Shown: positions 1-8,517 of the stretch, piece after piece
Numbering within the stretch: position 1 is the first letter of the stretch
How the letters are laid out: each line of letters starts with the position of its first letter
From: Aureibaculum flavum
GTDB lineage: Bacteria > Bacteroidota > Bacteroidia > Flavobacteriales > Flavobacteriaceae
NCBI RefSeq assembly: GCF_016406085.1
Contig: NZ_JAEHFJ010000005.1
Span: 124,001 to 188,000, forward strand
Direction: 5' to 3'
DNA length: 64,000 nt
Position numbers and translations under genes: made by a program
The notes under the pieces: model-generated
The model's input: the letters and a program-made list of their open reading frames with translations, nothing else
The model's database searches: none
What the model was told of the DNA's origin: nothing

Positions 1-1
1 C

Positions 2-1069
2 CAGAAAACAGGTAATTATGCGAATGCCATTAACTATTATAACAAAATATATAGTTTAAATCCATCGGATAAAGTAAAGGAACAACTGGGTAAATGTTAT
101 CAATATACTGGCAACTCTAAAAAAGCGATGCAATTGCAAAGTGAGGTTTTAAATGACAATCCTGATAATTTATTATTGCAATATCATTTAGCCAAATTAT
201 ATGCTGCCAATAGAAAAACAAAGGAAGCTATTATTTTGTTGGAAGGGTTGGTAGAAAAAGATCCTGAGAACCCGAATTATCATTATGAGTTAGGTGAGGC
301 ATTAAATAAGATAAAAAAAGACCCGACGAAACCGTATTTAGAAGCCTATCGTTTAGATACCTCTCATGTTAAAAGCATGTATCAACTCGCAAAATATTTC
401 AATAAGGTAAAAGTGAGAGATTCAGCGGACTTATTTATTGATAAAGGGCTGGAAATCGATTCTGAAAATTTGAACTTTTTACAATTAAAAGCCCAAAATG
501 AATTTTTAAAGAAGGAATATGACACTACAATAGTGTATCTAAAAAGATTAGAAGCTCTAAATTTCAAAACGGTATTTGTCAATAAATTATTTGGTTTAAG
601 CTATTTCAAAAACGAAGATTATGAAAATGCATTGTTGTATTTTAATAAAGTCAAAATGGCCGATTTTATGGATACGGGTACCTTATTTAATATTGGTTTG
701 GTACATGCTGCTATGAAAGAATATAAAAAAGCTGAAATGAGTTTTTATATGTCTATAGCTTTTCAAAAACCTGAATATGATAAGAACTATTTTGAATTGG
801 GAAAAGTGCAGTTAGAACAAAAAGAAGTTAAAAAAGCGATAACATCTTTTGAGAAAGGTTATGAAAATAATTCTAGAAATTATCAACTTTTATTTCAAAT
901 AGCCATGCTCTCTGAAAATTATTTTAAGGATAAAAAAATTGCGTTAAGGCATTATGAGCAATATGTGGAAAATTTTTCATCGAAAGATGAAAAATCAACT
1001 TTGTATGCAAAATCTCGTATAAAAGAGATTAATAAAGAGCTTTTTATGAAAGGAACAGAAGAGGAATAA
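2..1069 (+). CDS. TPR-repeat protein, 5' end outside window
   Basis: The reading frame is open from the left edge of the window, so the gene begins upstream and about 355 residues are visible. The sequence is built of degenerate tetratricopeptide repeats: helix pairs with alternating small and aromatic residues such as YANAINYYNKIYSLNP at the very start, YENALLYFNKVK near the middle and KKAITSFEKGYENN towards the end. TPR proteins are protein-protein interaction scaffolds. No enzymatic domain is visible and the N-terminus, which would show a signal peptide, is missing. The gene ends shortly before a lipoprotein gene with its own possible promoter. The family call is firm; the partner and function are unknown. 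Confidence 0.85.
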   Translation, partial: QKTGNYANAINYYNKIYSLNPSDKVKEQLGKCYQYTGNSKKAMQLQSEVLNDNPDNLLLQYHLAKLYAANRKTKEAIILLEGLVEKDPENPNYHYELGEALNKIKKDPTKPYLEAYRLDTSHVKSMYQLAKYFNKVKVRDSADLFIDKGLEIDSENLNFLQLKAQNEFLKKEYDTTIVYLKRLEALNFKTVFVNKLFGLSYFKNEDYENALLYFNKVKMADFMDTGTLFNIGLVHAAMKEYKKAEMSFYMSIAFQKPEYDKNYFELGKVQLEQKEVKKAITSFEKGYENNSRNYQLLFQIAMLSENYFKDKKIALRHYEQYVENFSSKDEKSTLYAKSRIKEINKELFMKGTEEE

Positions 1070-1090
1070 CATTGTTTTATCAAAAAATTG

Positions 1091-1098
1091 TACTTTCG
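1091..1098 (+). promoter_or_regulatory. Possible -7 element (TACTTTCG) for the lipoprotein gene
   Basis: TACTTTCG differs from the Bacteroidota TAnnTTTG consensus at one base. A TTG lies 16 bases upstream (1072-1074) and the ATG at 1116 follows at a plausible distance. The match is imperfect. Confidence 0.35.
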
Positions 1099-1115
1099 TT
1101 CTTTTAAATGCGACA

Positions 1116-1598
1116 ATGTTAAGGCGAACCATTAGTTTTCTTTTTTTAATACTTTTATGTACTTCTTGCGAGTACTTTTGGTCTAGTTCATCTACATCAA
1201 AAAGTAACTTAGAAGTAGCTAATACTATTATTGATTTTACAAAAGTAGATACGTATCCTGTGTTTTCTGATTGTGAGAATTATGCGGAAAGTGACAATCA
1301 AAAAGATTGCTTCTACAAAATGCTACCTCAAAAATTAGGTGAGTCTTTAAGCAAAGAAGATATAAAGGTTAAAAAAGTAGTTAATGATGCCGCTTGGATT
1401 GATATTCTAATAGATAACACAGGTAGAGCAAGTCTTGTCGATATAATTTCTACGACAGAAATTGATGAACAAATTCCTGATTTTAGACAAATTATAGAAC
1501 AAAGTATTAATCGTTTGCCAACTATGTTTCCTGCTAAAAAACAAGGCATTTTAGTACGATCTCAGTACAGAATGGCTATTGAAGTGAAAACAATTTAA
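1116..1598 (+). CDS. Lipoprotein with TonB C-terminal-like domain
   Basis: The 160-residue product has a lipoprotein signal peptide: a positively charged start, a hydrophobic stretch and the lipobox LCTSC, so the mature protein would start at Cys 18. The rest resembles the C-terminal domain of flavobacterial energy-transducer TonB proteins. It has the DTYPVFSDCENY entry motif, a second Cys in DCFYKML and a weak strand-helix-strand pattern (IDILIDNTGRASLVDI). It lacks the transmembrane helix and Pro-rich linker of true TonB, so it is probably not itself an energy transducer. An ATG nine bases upstream runs straight into a stop, which supports this start. The lipoprotein call is firm; the TonB-C resemblance is by eye. 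Confidence 0.65.
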   Translation: MLRRTISFLFLILLCTSCEYFWSSSSTSKSNLEVANTIIDFTKVDTYPVFSDCENYAESDNQKDCFYKMLPQKLGESLSKEDIKVKKVVNDAAWIDILIDNTGRASLVDIISTTEIDEQIPDFRQIIEQSINRLPTMFPAKKQGILVRSQYRMAIEVKTI

Positions 1599-1607
1599 AT
1601 GTTATAT

Positions 1608-1635
1608 GTCATTCAGAGCGAAGCGAAGAATCTCA
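1608..1635 (+). repeat. Dispersed palindromic repeat, GTCATTC...GAATCTCA type
   Basis: This 28-base element starts GTCATTCAGAGCGAAGCG and ends GAATCTCA. Its ATTC/GAAT arms and GCGAAGCGAA core fit a short imperfect hairpin. Elements of this form are scattered through intergenic regions of many Bacteroidota. Related copies with divergent cores lie at 10393 and 46272. It sits between the convergent lipoprotein and Bax inhibitor genes. Confidence 0.6.
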
Positions 1636-1675
1636 CAATGATGAGTTACCTTTAGAGAGCATAATTTAAATGCCC

Positions 1676-2416
1676 TTAAAACCTGATCGCCAACTTCTTC
1701 ATTAAACGTATTACCTCTACATATAACCATATAAGTGTAACGAGCAAACCCCAAGTTGCCACCCATTCATAATATTTTGGAGCTTTATTTATTTTTCTGT
1801 CAATAAAATCAAAGTCAAGTAATAATGAGAATGAAGCAACTATTGCCGCAATGATATTAAATCCAATGGCAAACCATGAAGTACCCCAAATATAGGGTGT
1901 GTTAATGCCGAAAATATTCAATATCCAACTGATAATATAGATGCTCATAATGGTAATTATGGCCGTAATTAAGACACTTCTAAATCTTTTAGTGACAATA
2001 ACTATTCGTGCTTTGTAAAGTATTAGCATTATAAAAAAGGTAAGTAACGTAACACCAACGGCTCGCATGGGCATACCTTCAAATTTAGCTTCGGCATACG
2101 CGGAAATTCCACCTAAAAATAATCCTTTGGATAGAGCATAAAGGGGAGTGGTAATTGGTGACCATTTCTTTTTGTAAGAAGTAATAATGCTAAATACAAT
2201 GGCAGCTATCATTCCGCCATAGGTGTAATATTGAACATCCTCACCTTTGTTTACTAAATCCCAAACATACCAAGTGGTTAGTCCTACCAATACAAGAGAA
2301 AAAATCGATTTTATAATAACACCATTTAGGGTCATTTTTGATGCAGAACTGCGATTGTATTTCCAGATATAGCTACTAAAAACTGGATTCGATGTGTTGT
2401 AATTAGCGTATGCCAT
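1676..2416 (-). CDS. Bax inhibitor-1/YccA family membrane protein
   Basis: This 246-residue protein has about seven hydrophobic segments after a short polar N-terminus (NPVFSSYIWKY). That is the usual layout of the Bax inhibitor-1/YccA family, with the TM segments packed from about residue 30 to the C-terminus. The segment ending FDFIDRKINKAPKYYEW corresponds to the conserved acidic region before the last helix. Relatives act as calcium-leak channels or modulators of membrane proteolysis, but the bacterial role is poorly defined. It lies three bases downstream of the glycosyltransferase gene on the same strand and is probably cotranscribed with it and the flippase-like gene before it. Confidence 0.85.
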   Translation of the reverse strand: MAYANYNTSNPVFSSYIWKYNRSSASKMTLNGVIIKSIFSLVLVGLTTWYVWDLVNKGEDVQYYTYGGMIAAIVFSIITSYKKKWSPITTPLYALSKGLFLGGISAYAEAKFEGMPMRAVGVTLLTFFIMLILYKARIVIVTKRFRSVLITAIITIMSIYIISWILNIFGINTPYIWGTSWFAIGFNIIAAIVASFSLLLDFDFIDRKINKAPKYYEWVATWGLLVTLIWLYVEVIRLMKKLAIRF

Positions 2417-2419
2417 ATG

Positions 2420-3547
2420 TTATTTTTTAAACATCCTGTTTTTCCATTGATACCCTTTTTTGAAGGATAGAATGATGACAAACATACTGAAAAATGGGTA
2501 GCAGAAACTGTTTAGAATAAATTTTAGAAAATTAAATGATTGCTTAAAGAAATGAAATGCTTTTATCAGCAGCACAAAATCGACAACTATTTTAAGCGTA
2601 ATAACGGTAAATAAATACTGCCAATTAATATAGCCTACTAAATATAATATGAAGGATGAAATCCACAAAAAATTCATTAATAAAACAATAAGGCCTACTA
2701 ATTTTGTAAATCTACTTTTAACTGAGGTGGTTTTGGAGGCCCAACGAACCCGTTGTGAAATTAACGATTTAAATGAGGGTTGAGGTTTGGTGATAACAAC
2801 AGCATCACTAGATTTTAGAAAATGTACGTTATCAGGAAATTTTTTTGTCATTTTCTCTAATAAAAAAATATCATCACCACTGGCAATTTTGTCATTCCCC
2901 TTAAATCCATGTACTTCAATAAAGGCTGATTTCTGATAACAGAGGTTTGCACCATTGCATAAAAATGGTTTTTTTAATCCGAATCCTCCAATTGTTGACG
3001 CTTGTAAGCTTAAGAAATCAAACAATTGAAAGTGTTCTAAAAAGCCATTTCCAATTGCATAAGTAACTGGTGCTGCAATTAATTTAGATTCGTGAGTTTG
3101 TATAAAGGCATCATAAGTTTGCAACCAAGTTTTTGGTAAAATACAATCAGCATCCGTAGTAATAATCCAATCAAATTGTGCGACGTTAATAGCAGTTTCA
3201 ATGGCATCTTTTTTTGGTGAAACCGATTTTCTGCTATTTTCTAAAATTAGTATCGGTAAGCTTGGGTGCTTAGTTTTAAAATGCTCAATACGTTGAATAG
3301 AAGCATCGTCAGAAGCATCATTAATCATTAAAATTTCATAATATTCTTTAGGATAGTTTAATAAAACCAAGCTGTTCAATAATTCAGTTAGATTGGCTTC
3401 TTCGTTACGAAAAGGAATAATAATTGAGAATTTAGAAACGGGGCTCTTAACTTCATTGTTGAATGGAGATACTTTTTCGAACCCTATACTTAAAGCGATT
3501 ATTATAGCGGCATAACAAAATATGATGATAATGGTTGTAAGTATCAT
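2420..3547 (-). CDS. Glycosyltransferase family 2 membrane protein
   Basis: The 375-residue product has an N-terminal membrane anchor (residues 1-22) and a GT-A domain. Visible motifs are SIIIPFRNEEANL for nucleotide-sugar binding, the metal-binding DADC, an acidic GDD motif and QRVRW, the QxxRW signature of processive GT2 enzymes. The C-terminus has about three transmembrane helices. It probably transfers a sugar to a lipid or polysaccharide acceptor at the inner membrane. Its start overlaps the end of the upstream flippase-like gene by four bases, which indicates translational coupling. The sugar and acceptor cannot be read from the sequence. Confidence 0.88.
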   Translation of the reverse strand: MILTTIIIIFCYAAIIIALSIGFEKVSPFNNEVKSPVSKFSIIIPFRNEEANLTELLNSLVLLNYPKEYYEILMINDASDDASIQRIEHFKTKHPSLPILILENSRKSVSPKKDAIETAINVAQFDWIITTDADCILPKTWLQTYDAFIQTHESKLIAAPVTYAIGNGFLEHFQLFDFLSLQASTIGGFGLKKPFLCNGANLCYQKSAFIEVHGFKGNDKIASGDDIFLLEKMTKKFPDNVHFLKSSDAVVITKPQPSFKSLISQRVRWASKTTSVKSRFTKLVGLIVLLMNFLWISSFILYLVGYINWQYLFTVITLKIVVDFVLLIKAFHFFKQSFNFLKFILNSFCYPFFSMFVIILSFKKGYQWKNRMFKK

Positions 3548-4497
3548 TTTTGTTGATTTGTATTAAAGTTTAGCACAAAATAACTACCTATCATTGCGGG
3601 GAATCCAAAATTTAGAATCCACATCAATAAGGTTATTGTTACAATAATCAACTCATTAACACCAACTAAACTAAATACCCAAATAGCCACAGAACCTTTT
3701 ACTAACCAATCTAACAATGCTAAACTGGGCACTACAGAAGCCAACAAATACATGCTCGTTATTAAAGCCATTGCGGTTGAATAATTAAGGTCAACTCCAA
3801 ATACTGTCAATAAAAAATAAAACTGATGTGAGAAAAAAACATATCTCAAAAATGAGAAAAGCAGCGTTTTGAAATGTAAACTCAAAGGTATTTTTTTAAA
3901 AAACTGAATTATTTTATCAATATAAAAACCTCTTATTTTTTTAAAGCCTTTAATACTACCTCCAATTAAAATTACCAATAATATCGCTAAAATATAACCA
4001 GCTTTTCTAAAACGGTATAGATCAATTTCTATATCGAAATTAATAAAAACATAGGTTAATCCTACAATGCCCAATAGCACAGTAATTGCCATTTGGCTGC
4101 TATTTCCAAGCAGATTTAACAACATAACTTTTCTTCTATTTCCTTTTTTATAATAGATGGCTTTTGCTCCATATTCACCAATGCGGTTGGGTGTAAATAA
4201 GGAAGCTGTAAGAGAACCTAAACTCTGTTGAAAGGCATTATAAAACGATATGTTTTTGATGTTTGAAACCAATGTTTTCCACTTTACTATTTCAAAAAAC
4301 CAATTACATGTTGTAAAGGCAATTAGTATCAGGATAGTTGTATAACTTTTGAAAATACTTTTTTCTAGCTGAATTATAAAATCGCGAATTGGTAGTTGAT
4401 CGTTATGTATTATTTTATCGTAAATGAAATAAAAAGCACCAACAACGATGGCTAGTTTAATCAGAAAAAAAAAGAATTGTTTAGTTTTTTTTGGCAA
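3544..4497 (-). CDS. Lysylphosphatidylglycerol synthase-type TM protein (flippase-like)
   Basis: The 317-residue protein is almost entirely hydrophobic, with about eight transmembrane segments. It matches the flippase-like TM domain shared by MprF-type lysyl-PG synthases and the AglD/UPF0104 family. The conserved region TPNRIGEYGAKAIYY falls in the first third, as in the family. There is no aminoacyl-transferase domain, so lysyl-PG synthesis is not implied. With the overlapping GT2 gene downstream, it is likely part of a membrane glycolipid or polysaccharide pathway. Its start region faces the divergent metallophosphoesterase gene about 60 bases away. Confidence 0.8.
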   Translation of the reverse strand: MPKKTKQFFFFLIKLAIVVGAFYFIYDKIIHNDQLPIRDFIIQLEKSIFKSYTTILILIAFTTCNWFFEIVKWKTLVSNIKNISFYNAFQQSLGSLTASLFTPNRIGEYGAKAIYYKKGNRRKVMLLNLLGNSSQMAITVLLGIVGLTYVFINFDIEIDLYRFRKAGYILAILLVILIGGSIKGFKKIRGFYIDKIIQFFKKIPLSLHFKTLLFSFLRYVFFSHQFYFLLTVFGVDLNYSTAMALITSMYLLASVVPSLALLDWLVKGSVAIWVFSLVGVNELIIVTITLLMWILNFGFPAMIGSYFVLNFNTNQQK

Positions 4498-4557
4498 TGG
4501 GTTGTACTTTAGTCGCTCAAGTGCAAAGTAAGTAAATATTTACATTAATGTTATAAA

Positions 4558-5493
4558 ATGGGAAAAACAGATAAGAATTTTAATTTCGAAAGGAGAAATA
4601 CGTTGAAAAAGTTGGGCTTGGTTGCAGGTGCAATAACTATTTCACCTTTAGTTTCTGCATCTGTTGCCAAAGAGAATACCATCACTAAAAAAAGAGTGTT
4701 AAGAGTTGCTCATATAACAGATATCCACATAAGACCAGAGCATAATGCTCCTATTCGCTTTGAAAAATGTTTGGAAGATATTAAAAAGCACAACATCGAC
4801 TTTTTTCTTAATGGTGGTGATGTTATTTACGCTGCAAATTATAAAAATATAGTAAGAGATAGAGTTAATGAACAATGGGATATTTGGAAAGACTTAAGAA
4901 GTAAATTTTCAGAATATGATATGCATTGTTGTTTAGGTAATCATGATATGTGGTGGGCGGCTCCAGAAAAAACCGATCCTATGTATGGTAAAGAATATGT
5001 GGTGAAGCAATTGGAAATGCCAGCTACCTATTATAGTTTTGATAGGCAAGGATGGCATTTTATTATATTGGATAGCATGAATGATAAAACCATTGCATTA
5101 GGCGAAGATCAGCGAAAATGGTTAGCCGAAGATTTAGAAAAATTACCAGCAGATTCCTCAATTGTAATAATGTCTCATTGCCCTATTTTGAGTGCTAGTG
5201 GTGTTTTTAAAAATGGCAACCACAAGGATTATGAAGAAATTACCAAAATTTTTTACAAGCATAAAGACAAAAAAATAAATTGTTTTAGTGGTCATATCCA
5301 CTTGTTAGATGCGGCCGTTTATAATAATGTAAACTATTATGTTACAGGAGCAGTGAGTGGTGCTTGGTGGGAAGAAGGAGACGAACATTCTGCACAGAAA
5401 TATTGGTATAGAGAAACACCTCCAGGATATGCTATTATCGATTTATTTGATGATGGTACACTTTTAAATACATATTACCCTCACCCTTATTAA
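4558..5493 (+). CDS. Metallophosphoesterase with Tat-like signal
   Basis: The 311-residue protein starts with a twin-arginine-like leader (ERRNTLKKLGL followed by a hydrophobic stretch), which suggests export in a folded state. The calcineurin-like phosphoesterase motifs are in order: DIHIRPEH (D-x-H), NGGDVIY (GD), GNHDMWW (GNHD), MSHCP and GHIH. These ligate a dinuclear metal centre that hydrolyses phosphoesters. The substrate is not evident. It is followed after seven bases by an endonuclease/exonuclease/phosphatase-family gene, so the two probably form an operon of secreted phosphohydrolases. Confidence 0.9.
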   Translation: MGKTDKNFNFERRNTLKKLGLVAGAITISPLVSASVAKENTITKKRVLRVAHITDIHIRPEHNAPIRFEKCLEDIKKHNIDFFLNGGDVIYAANYKNIVRDRVNEQWDIWKDLRSKFSEYDMHCCLGNHDMWWAAPEKTDPMYGKEYVVKQLEMPATYYSFDRQGWHFIILDSMNDKTIALGEDQRKWLAEDLEKLPADSSIVIMSHCPILSASGVFKNGNHKDYEEITKIFYKHKDKKINCFSGHIHLLDAAVYNNVNYYVTGAVSGAWWEEGDEHSAQKYWYRETPPGYAIIDLFDDGTLLNTYYPHPY

Positions 5494-5500
5494 TCCTTCA

Positions 5501-6421
5501 ATGAAAAACGTTCTTTTAATTAGTTTCGTAATGTGTTTTTCTTTTGTTGCAAATACTCAAGAAGCACCCATTGTTTTTAAAGTAATGGCATGGAATATTT
5601 TGCATGGTGTCAATGATATAGAAAATGGTCCTGAAAATGCCATTAAGATTATTAAAGAAATAAACCCTGATGTTATCTTAATGGTAGAAACCTATGGTTC
5701 TGGTAAAATGATTGCTGATGCTGCAGGATATAATTTTCATTTGATTGCTCAAGAAGGTACCCCTTTGGATGATAAAAGTGTGAACTTATCAATCTTTTCT
5801 AAATTCCCTTTTGGAGAAAGAATTGATACAAAATTTCCGTTTTATCTAGGAGGTAGAGCCGTTATAATTAAGGGTCAAAAAATCAATTTTTTTTCAAATT
5901 GGTTTCATTATTTACCCTGGAGTGATGAACCTGAAAAAATGGGTAAAACTGTTGAAGAATTATTGAAATGGGAGCGAACAGAAATTAAATATAAAATGAT
6001 TCAAGAAGTACTCCCTACTATTAAAAAATATGCCTTACAAACTGATTCTATCCCAATGGTTTTTGGTGGAGATATGAACTCTTTATCTCATTTGGATTGG
6101 GGAGAAGACGCCAAAAAAATACATAATAATTTAGTTGTGCCGTGGTATTCAACGAAAGTATTAGAAGAATTGGAGTTGATAGATTCTTACAGAGAAGTAA
6201 ATGCTAATTCCATAACTCATCCTGGAATTACTTGGGATTCCAAAGGAATAAAAGATGAACATAGAATAGATTATATTTTTTATAAAAGCCCAAAACTTAA
6301 AGCCATAAAATCAACATCATATATGGCTTTTTTAAATGAACCATTTTCCATTAATGAAAAACAGATCAATTATCCATCAGATCATGGGTTTGTTGTCACT
6401 ACATTTGAACTTAAAGAATAA
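5501..6421 (+). CDS. Endonuclease/exonuclease/phosphatase family protein, secreted
   Basis: The 306-residue protein has a cleavable signal peptide (MKNVLLISFVMCFSFVANTQ). The EEP fold motifs are visible: MAWNILHG (Asn), MVETYG (catalytic Glu), GGDMNSLSHLDW (Asp/Asn), DYIFY and the terminal SDHGFV. Family members cleave phosphodiester bonds in nucleic acids, inositol phosphates or sphingolipids, and the substrate here is unknown. The gene follows the metallophosphoesterase by seven bases. The two products may act together on extracellular phosphate esters; that is inferred from adjacency. Confidence 0.88.
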   Translation: MKNVLLISFVMCFSFVANTQEAPIVFKVMAWNILHGVNDIENGPENAIKIIKEINPDVILMVETYGSGKMIADAAGYNFHLIAQEGTPLDDKSVNLSIFSKFPFGERIDTKFPFYLGGRAVIIKGQKINFFSNWFHYLPWSDEPEKMGKTVEELLKWERTEIKYKMIQEVLPTIKKYALQTDSIPMVFGGDMNSLSHLDWGEDAKKIHNNLVVPWYSTKVLEELELIDSYREVNANSITHPGITWDSKGIKDEHRIDYIFYKSPKLKAIKSTSYMAFLNEPFSINEKQINYPSDHGFVVTTFELKE

Positions 6422-6440
6422 AGAACCTAACAAAGTAGAA

Positions 6441-7028
6441 ATGATTAGTTTTGTAGGTATAGCGAAATATAATTTGAATACAGAAAAAATCATATTAGGG
6501 ATAGATCCTGGAACCACCATAATGGGTTTTGGGCTGATAAAAGTGGTCAATAAAAAGATGCACTTTATGCAATTAAATGAGTTACAGCTAAAAAAATACG
6601 ATAACCATTATGTAAAGCTCAAACTTATTTTTGAACGCACTATCGAGTTGATAGAAACGTATCATCCTGATGAAATTGCTATTGAAGCTCCTTTTTTTGG
6701 TAAAAATGTGCAAAGTATGCTCAAGCTGGGTCGTGCCCAAGGTGTAGCCATGGCAGCAGGCCTTTCGCGAGATATTCCCATTACTGAATATTCTCCCAAA
6801 AAAATTAAAATGGCAATTACGGGTAGTGGTAATGCTAGTAAAGAACAAGTTGCTAAGATGTTGCAGAGTACACTCGGGTTAAAAGAATTGCCTAAAAATT
6901 TAGATTCTACCGATGGTTTGGCCGCTGCTGTATGTCATTTTTATAATGAAGGTAGAGTAGAGGTGGGTAAAAATTATTCAGGATGGGGTGCTTTTGTGAA
7001 GCAAAATGAAAAGAGGGTGAAAAAATAG
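6441..7028 (+). CDS. ruvC: Crossover junction endodeoxyribonuclease RuvC
   Basis: RuvC resolves Holliday junctions during recombination. The 195-residue product has the RNase H-like motifs with catalytic acids: GIDPGTTIMGFG near the N-terminus, IAIEAPFFGKN in the middle and STDGLAAAVCHF near the C-terminus. It also has the conserved KLGRAQGVAM segment. The reading frame is open further upstream to 6336, but that extension lies inside the preceding EEP gene in another frame and matches nothing in the family. The ATG at 6441, shortly before the conserved EKIILGIDPGTT, is the better start. Confidence 0.95.
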   Translation: MISFVGIAKYNLNTEKIILGIDPGTTIMGFGLIKVVNKKMHFMQLNELQLKKYDNHYVKLKLIFERTIELIETYHPDEIAIEAPFFGKNVQSMLKLGRAQGVAMAAGLSRDIPITEYSPKKIKMAITGSGNASKEQVAKMLQSTLGLKELPKNLDSTDGLAAAVCHFYNEGRVEVGKNYSGWGAFVKQNEKRVKK

Positions 7029-7085
7029 TTTTCAGTAATAGTAGGCAGTAACAGTTTTTACTTATAAATCATTATAATATTACTT

Positions 7086-7244
7086 ATGGCATTCAAAGAT
7101 TTATTGGCATTTAAAAAGTCCTTTGCTTTAGCGATGAGAATTTTTGACACTTTAAAAAAATTCCCGAAGAAAGAAACTTATTCTTTGACGGATCAAATAA
7201 GAAGATCGTCTAGAAGTTTAACCGTCAATATTAGAGCCAATTAA
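7086..7244 (+). pseudogene. Truncated four-helix-bundle (IVP/S23-type) gene fragment
   Basis: A 52-codon reading frame starts MAFKDLLAFKKSFALAMRIF and runs to NIRAN and a stop. It matches the first two helices of the four-helix-bundle family (TIGR02436, 23S rRNA intervening-sequence-type proteins): a D-L-x-x-(W/F)-x-K-(S/A) opening, then LTDQIRRSSRSLTVNI, which fits the family's LxxQIRRAxxSVxxNIAEG. The usual protein is about 120 residues, so the second half is missing. It is flanked by CAGTA/TACTG-rich sequences at 7033-7060 and 7243-7267 that are imperfect inverted copies. It sits between ruvC and hemW and is probably the decayed remnant of a small mobile cassette. Confidence 0.6.
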
Positions 7245-7273
7245 CTACTGCTACTGTAAACTGCTACTTTTTT

Positions 7274-8401
7274 ATGTCTTCCATCTACATTCACATACCA
7301 TTCTGTAAACAGGCCTGTCACTATTGTGATTTTCATTTTTCAACTTCGTTACAGCGAAAAGAAGAAATGATTCAAGCAATAGCAAAGGAAATTGTGTTGC
7401 GTAAAAGTGAATTGAATGAAGTGATTGAAACCATTTACTTTGGTGGAGGAACGCCATCTCTCTTAAGTACTGAAGAATTACATTATTTAATAGATACGGT
7501 TTATAAAAATTACAGTGTAATTGAACATCCAGAAATTACGTTAGAAGCTAATCCAGATGATCTGACAAAAGAAAAGATTCAAGAGCTTGCCATTTCTCCA
7601 GTCAACAGATTAAGTATTGGTATTCAATCTTTTTTTGAAGAAGACCTGCAAACTATGAATCGTTCTCACAATTCAGAACAAGCAAAAAATTGTTTAGAAG
7701 AGGCCACACGTCATTTTGATAATATTACGGTCGATTTAATTTACGGAATTCCAAATATGTCAAACGAACGTTGGCAAGAAAATCTACAAACTGTTTTTGA
7801 TTTTGGTATCAATCATATCTCGAGTTATGCGTTAACCGTTGAACCTAAAACCGCATTGGCAAGTTTTATACGTTCCGGTAAATATCCTAATGTATCAGAA
7901 GAACTGGCATTAGAGCATTTTAATATTTTGGTTGCAGCAACGGAAAAAAATGGATTTGTCAATTATGAGGTTTCTAATTTTGGTAAGCCTAATTATTTTT
8001 CAAAACACAACACTTCGTATTGGTTGGGTAAATCGTATTTGGGATTTGGACCTTCGGCTCATTCCTTTAACGGAAAACAAAGAAGTTGGAATGTCTCAAA
8101 CAATATAAAGTATAATAAAGCTTTACGTGATAATATCATTCCAAATGAAACAGAAACATTATCTCAGAACGATGTTTTTAATGAAACTATAATGATCGGT
8201 TTACGTACCATTTGGGGTATAGATTTAAAACATATCGAAAATCATTTTAGTACTTCCTTTAAAGATAAACTTATTGCAAACGCCGATAAATTCATTCAAA
8301 AAGAACTGTTGGAGCTTACCAAAGACCAAAAATTAAAAATCACTAAAAAAGGTAGGTTCTTAGCTGATGGTATAGCCAGTGATCTGTTTTTGGTGCATTA
8401 G
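7274..8401 (+). CDS. hemW: Radical SAM HemW (coproporphyrinogen III oxidase-like, heme chaperone)
   Basis: The 375-residue protein opens with the radical SAM cluster motif CKQACHYCDF at residues 11-20 (CxxxCxxC), followed by FGGGTPSLL and a radical SAM core. The C-terminal HemW-type domain contains SYWLGKSYLGFGPSAHSF. The cluster spacing and length fit HemW rather than true HemN. HemW proteins bind heme and are thought to deliver it to respiratory proteins. They are often annotated as coproporphyrinogen dehydrogenase. The start follows the CAGTA-type inverted-repeat flank of the upstream gene fragment. Confidence 0.9.
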   Translation: MSSIYIHIPFCKQACHYCDFHFSTSLQRKEEMIQAIAKEIVLRKSELNEVIETIYFGGGTPSLLSTEELHYLIDTVYKNYSVIEHPEITLEANPDDLTKEKIQELAISPVNRLSIGIQSFFEEDLQTMNRSHNSEQAKNCLEEATRHFDNITVDLIYGIPNMSNERWQENLQTVFDFGINHISSYALTVEPKTALASFIRSGKYPNVSEELALEHFNILVAATEKNGFVNYEVSNFGKPNYFSKHNTSYWLGKSYLGFGPSAHSFNGKQRSWNVSNNIKYNKALRDNIIPNETETLSQNDVFNETIMIGLRTIWGIDLKHIENHFSTSFKDKLIANADKFIQKELLELTKDQKLKITKKGRFLADGIASDLFLVH

Positions 8402-8460
8402 TTTTAAAGCTATTTCTTATACTGTTTAGTATTAAATACTTTTCGTAAAACTTTTCGGAC

Positions 8461-8493
8461 TTTGTGTGGAACCTTTTTTAATCCTTATATTTG
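8461..8493 (+). promoter_or_regulatory. Promoter of the cyclase-family gene (TTTG / TATATTTG)
   Basis: TATATTTG at 8486-8493 is a perfect Bacteroidota -7 element. A TTTG lies 21 bases upstream at 8461-8464. The ATG follows 24 bases after the -7 box. Confidence 0.6.
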
Positions 8494-8517
8494 ACATAAT
8501 TAAATGCCATGTAATTT

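Noticed and set aside
6336-6440. Upstream extension of ruvC
   Set aside because: It lies within the EEP gene in another frame and matches no RuvC family residues; the start at 6441 fits homologues.
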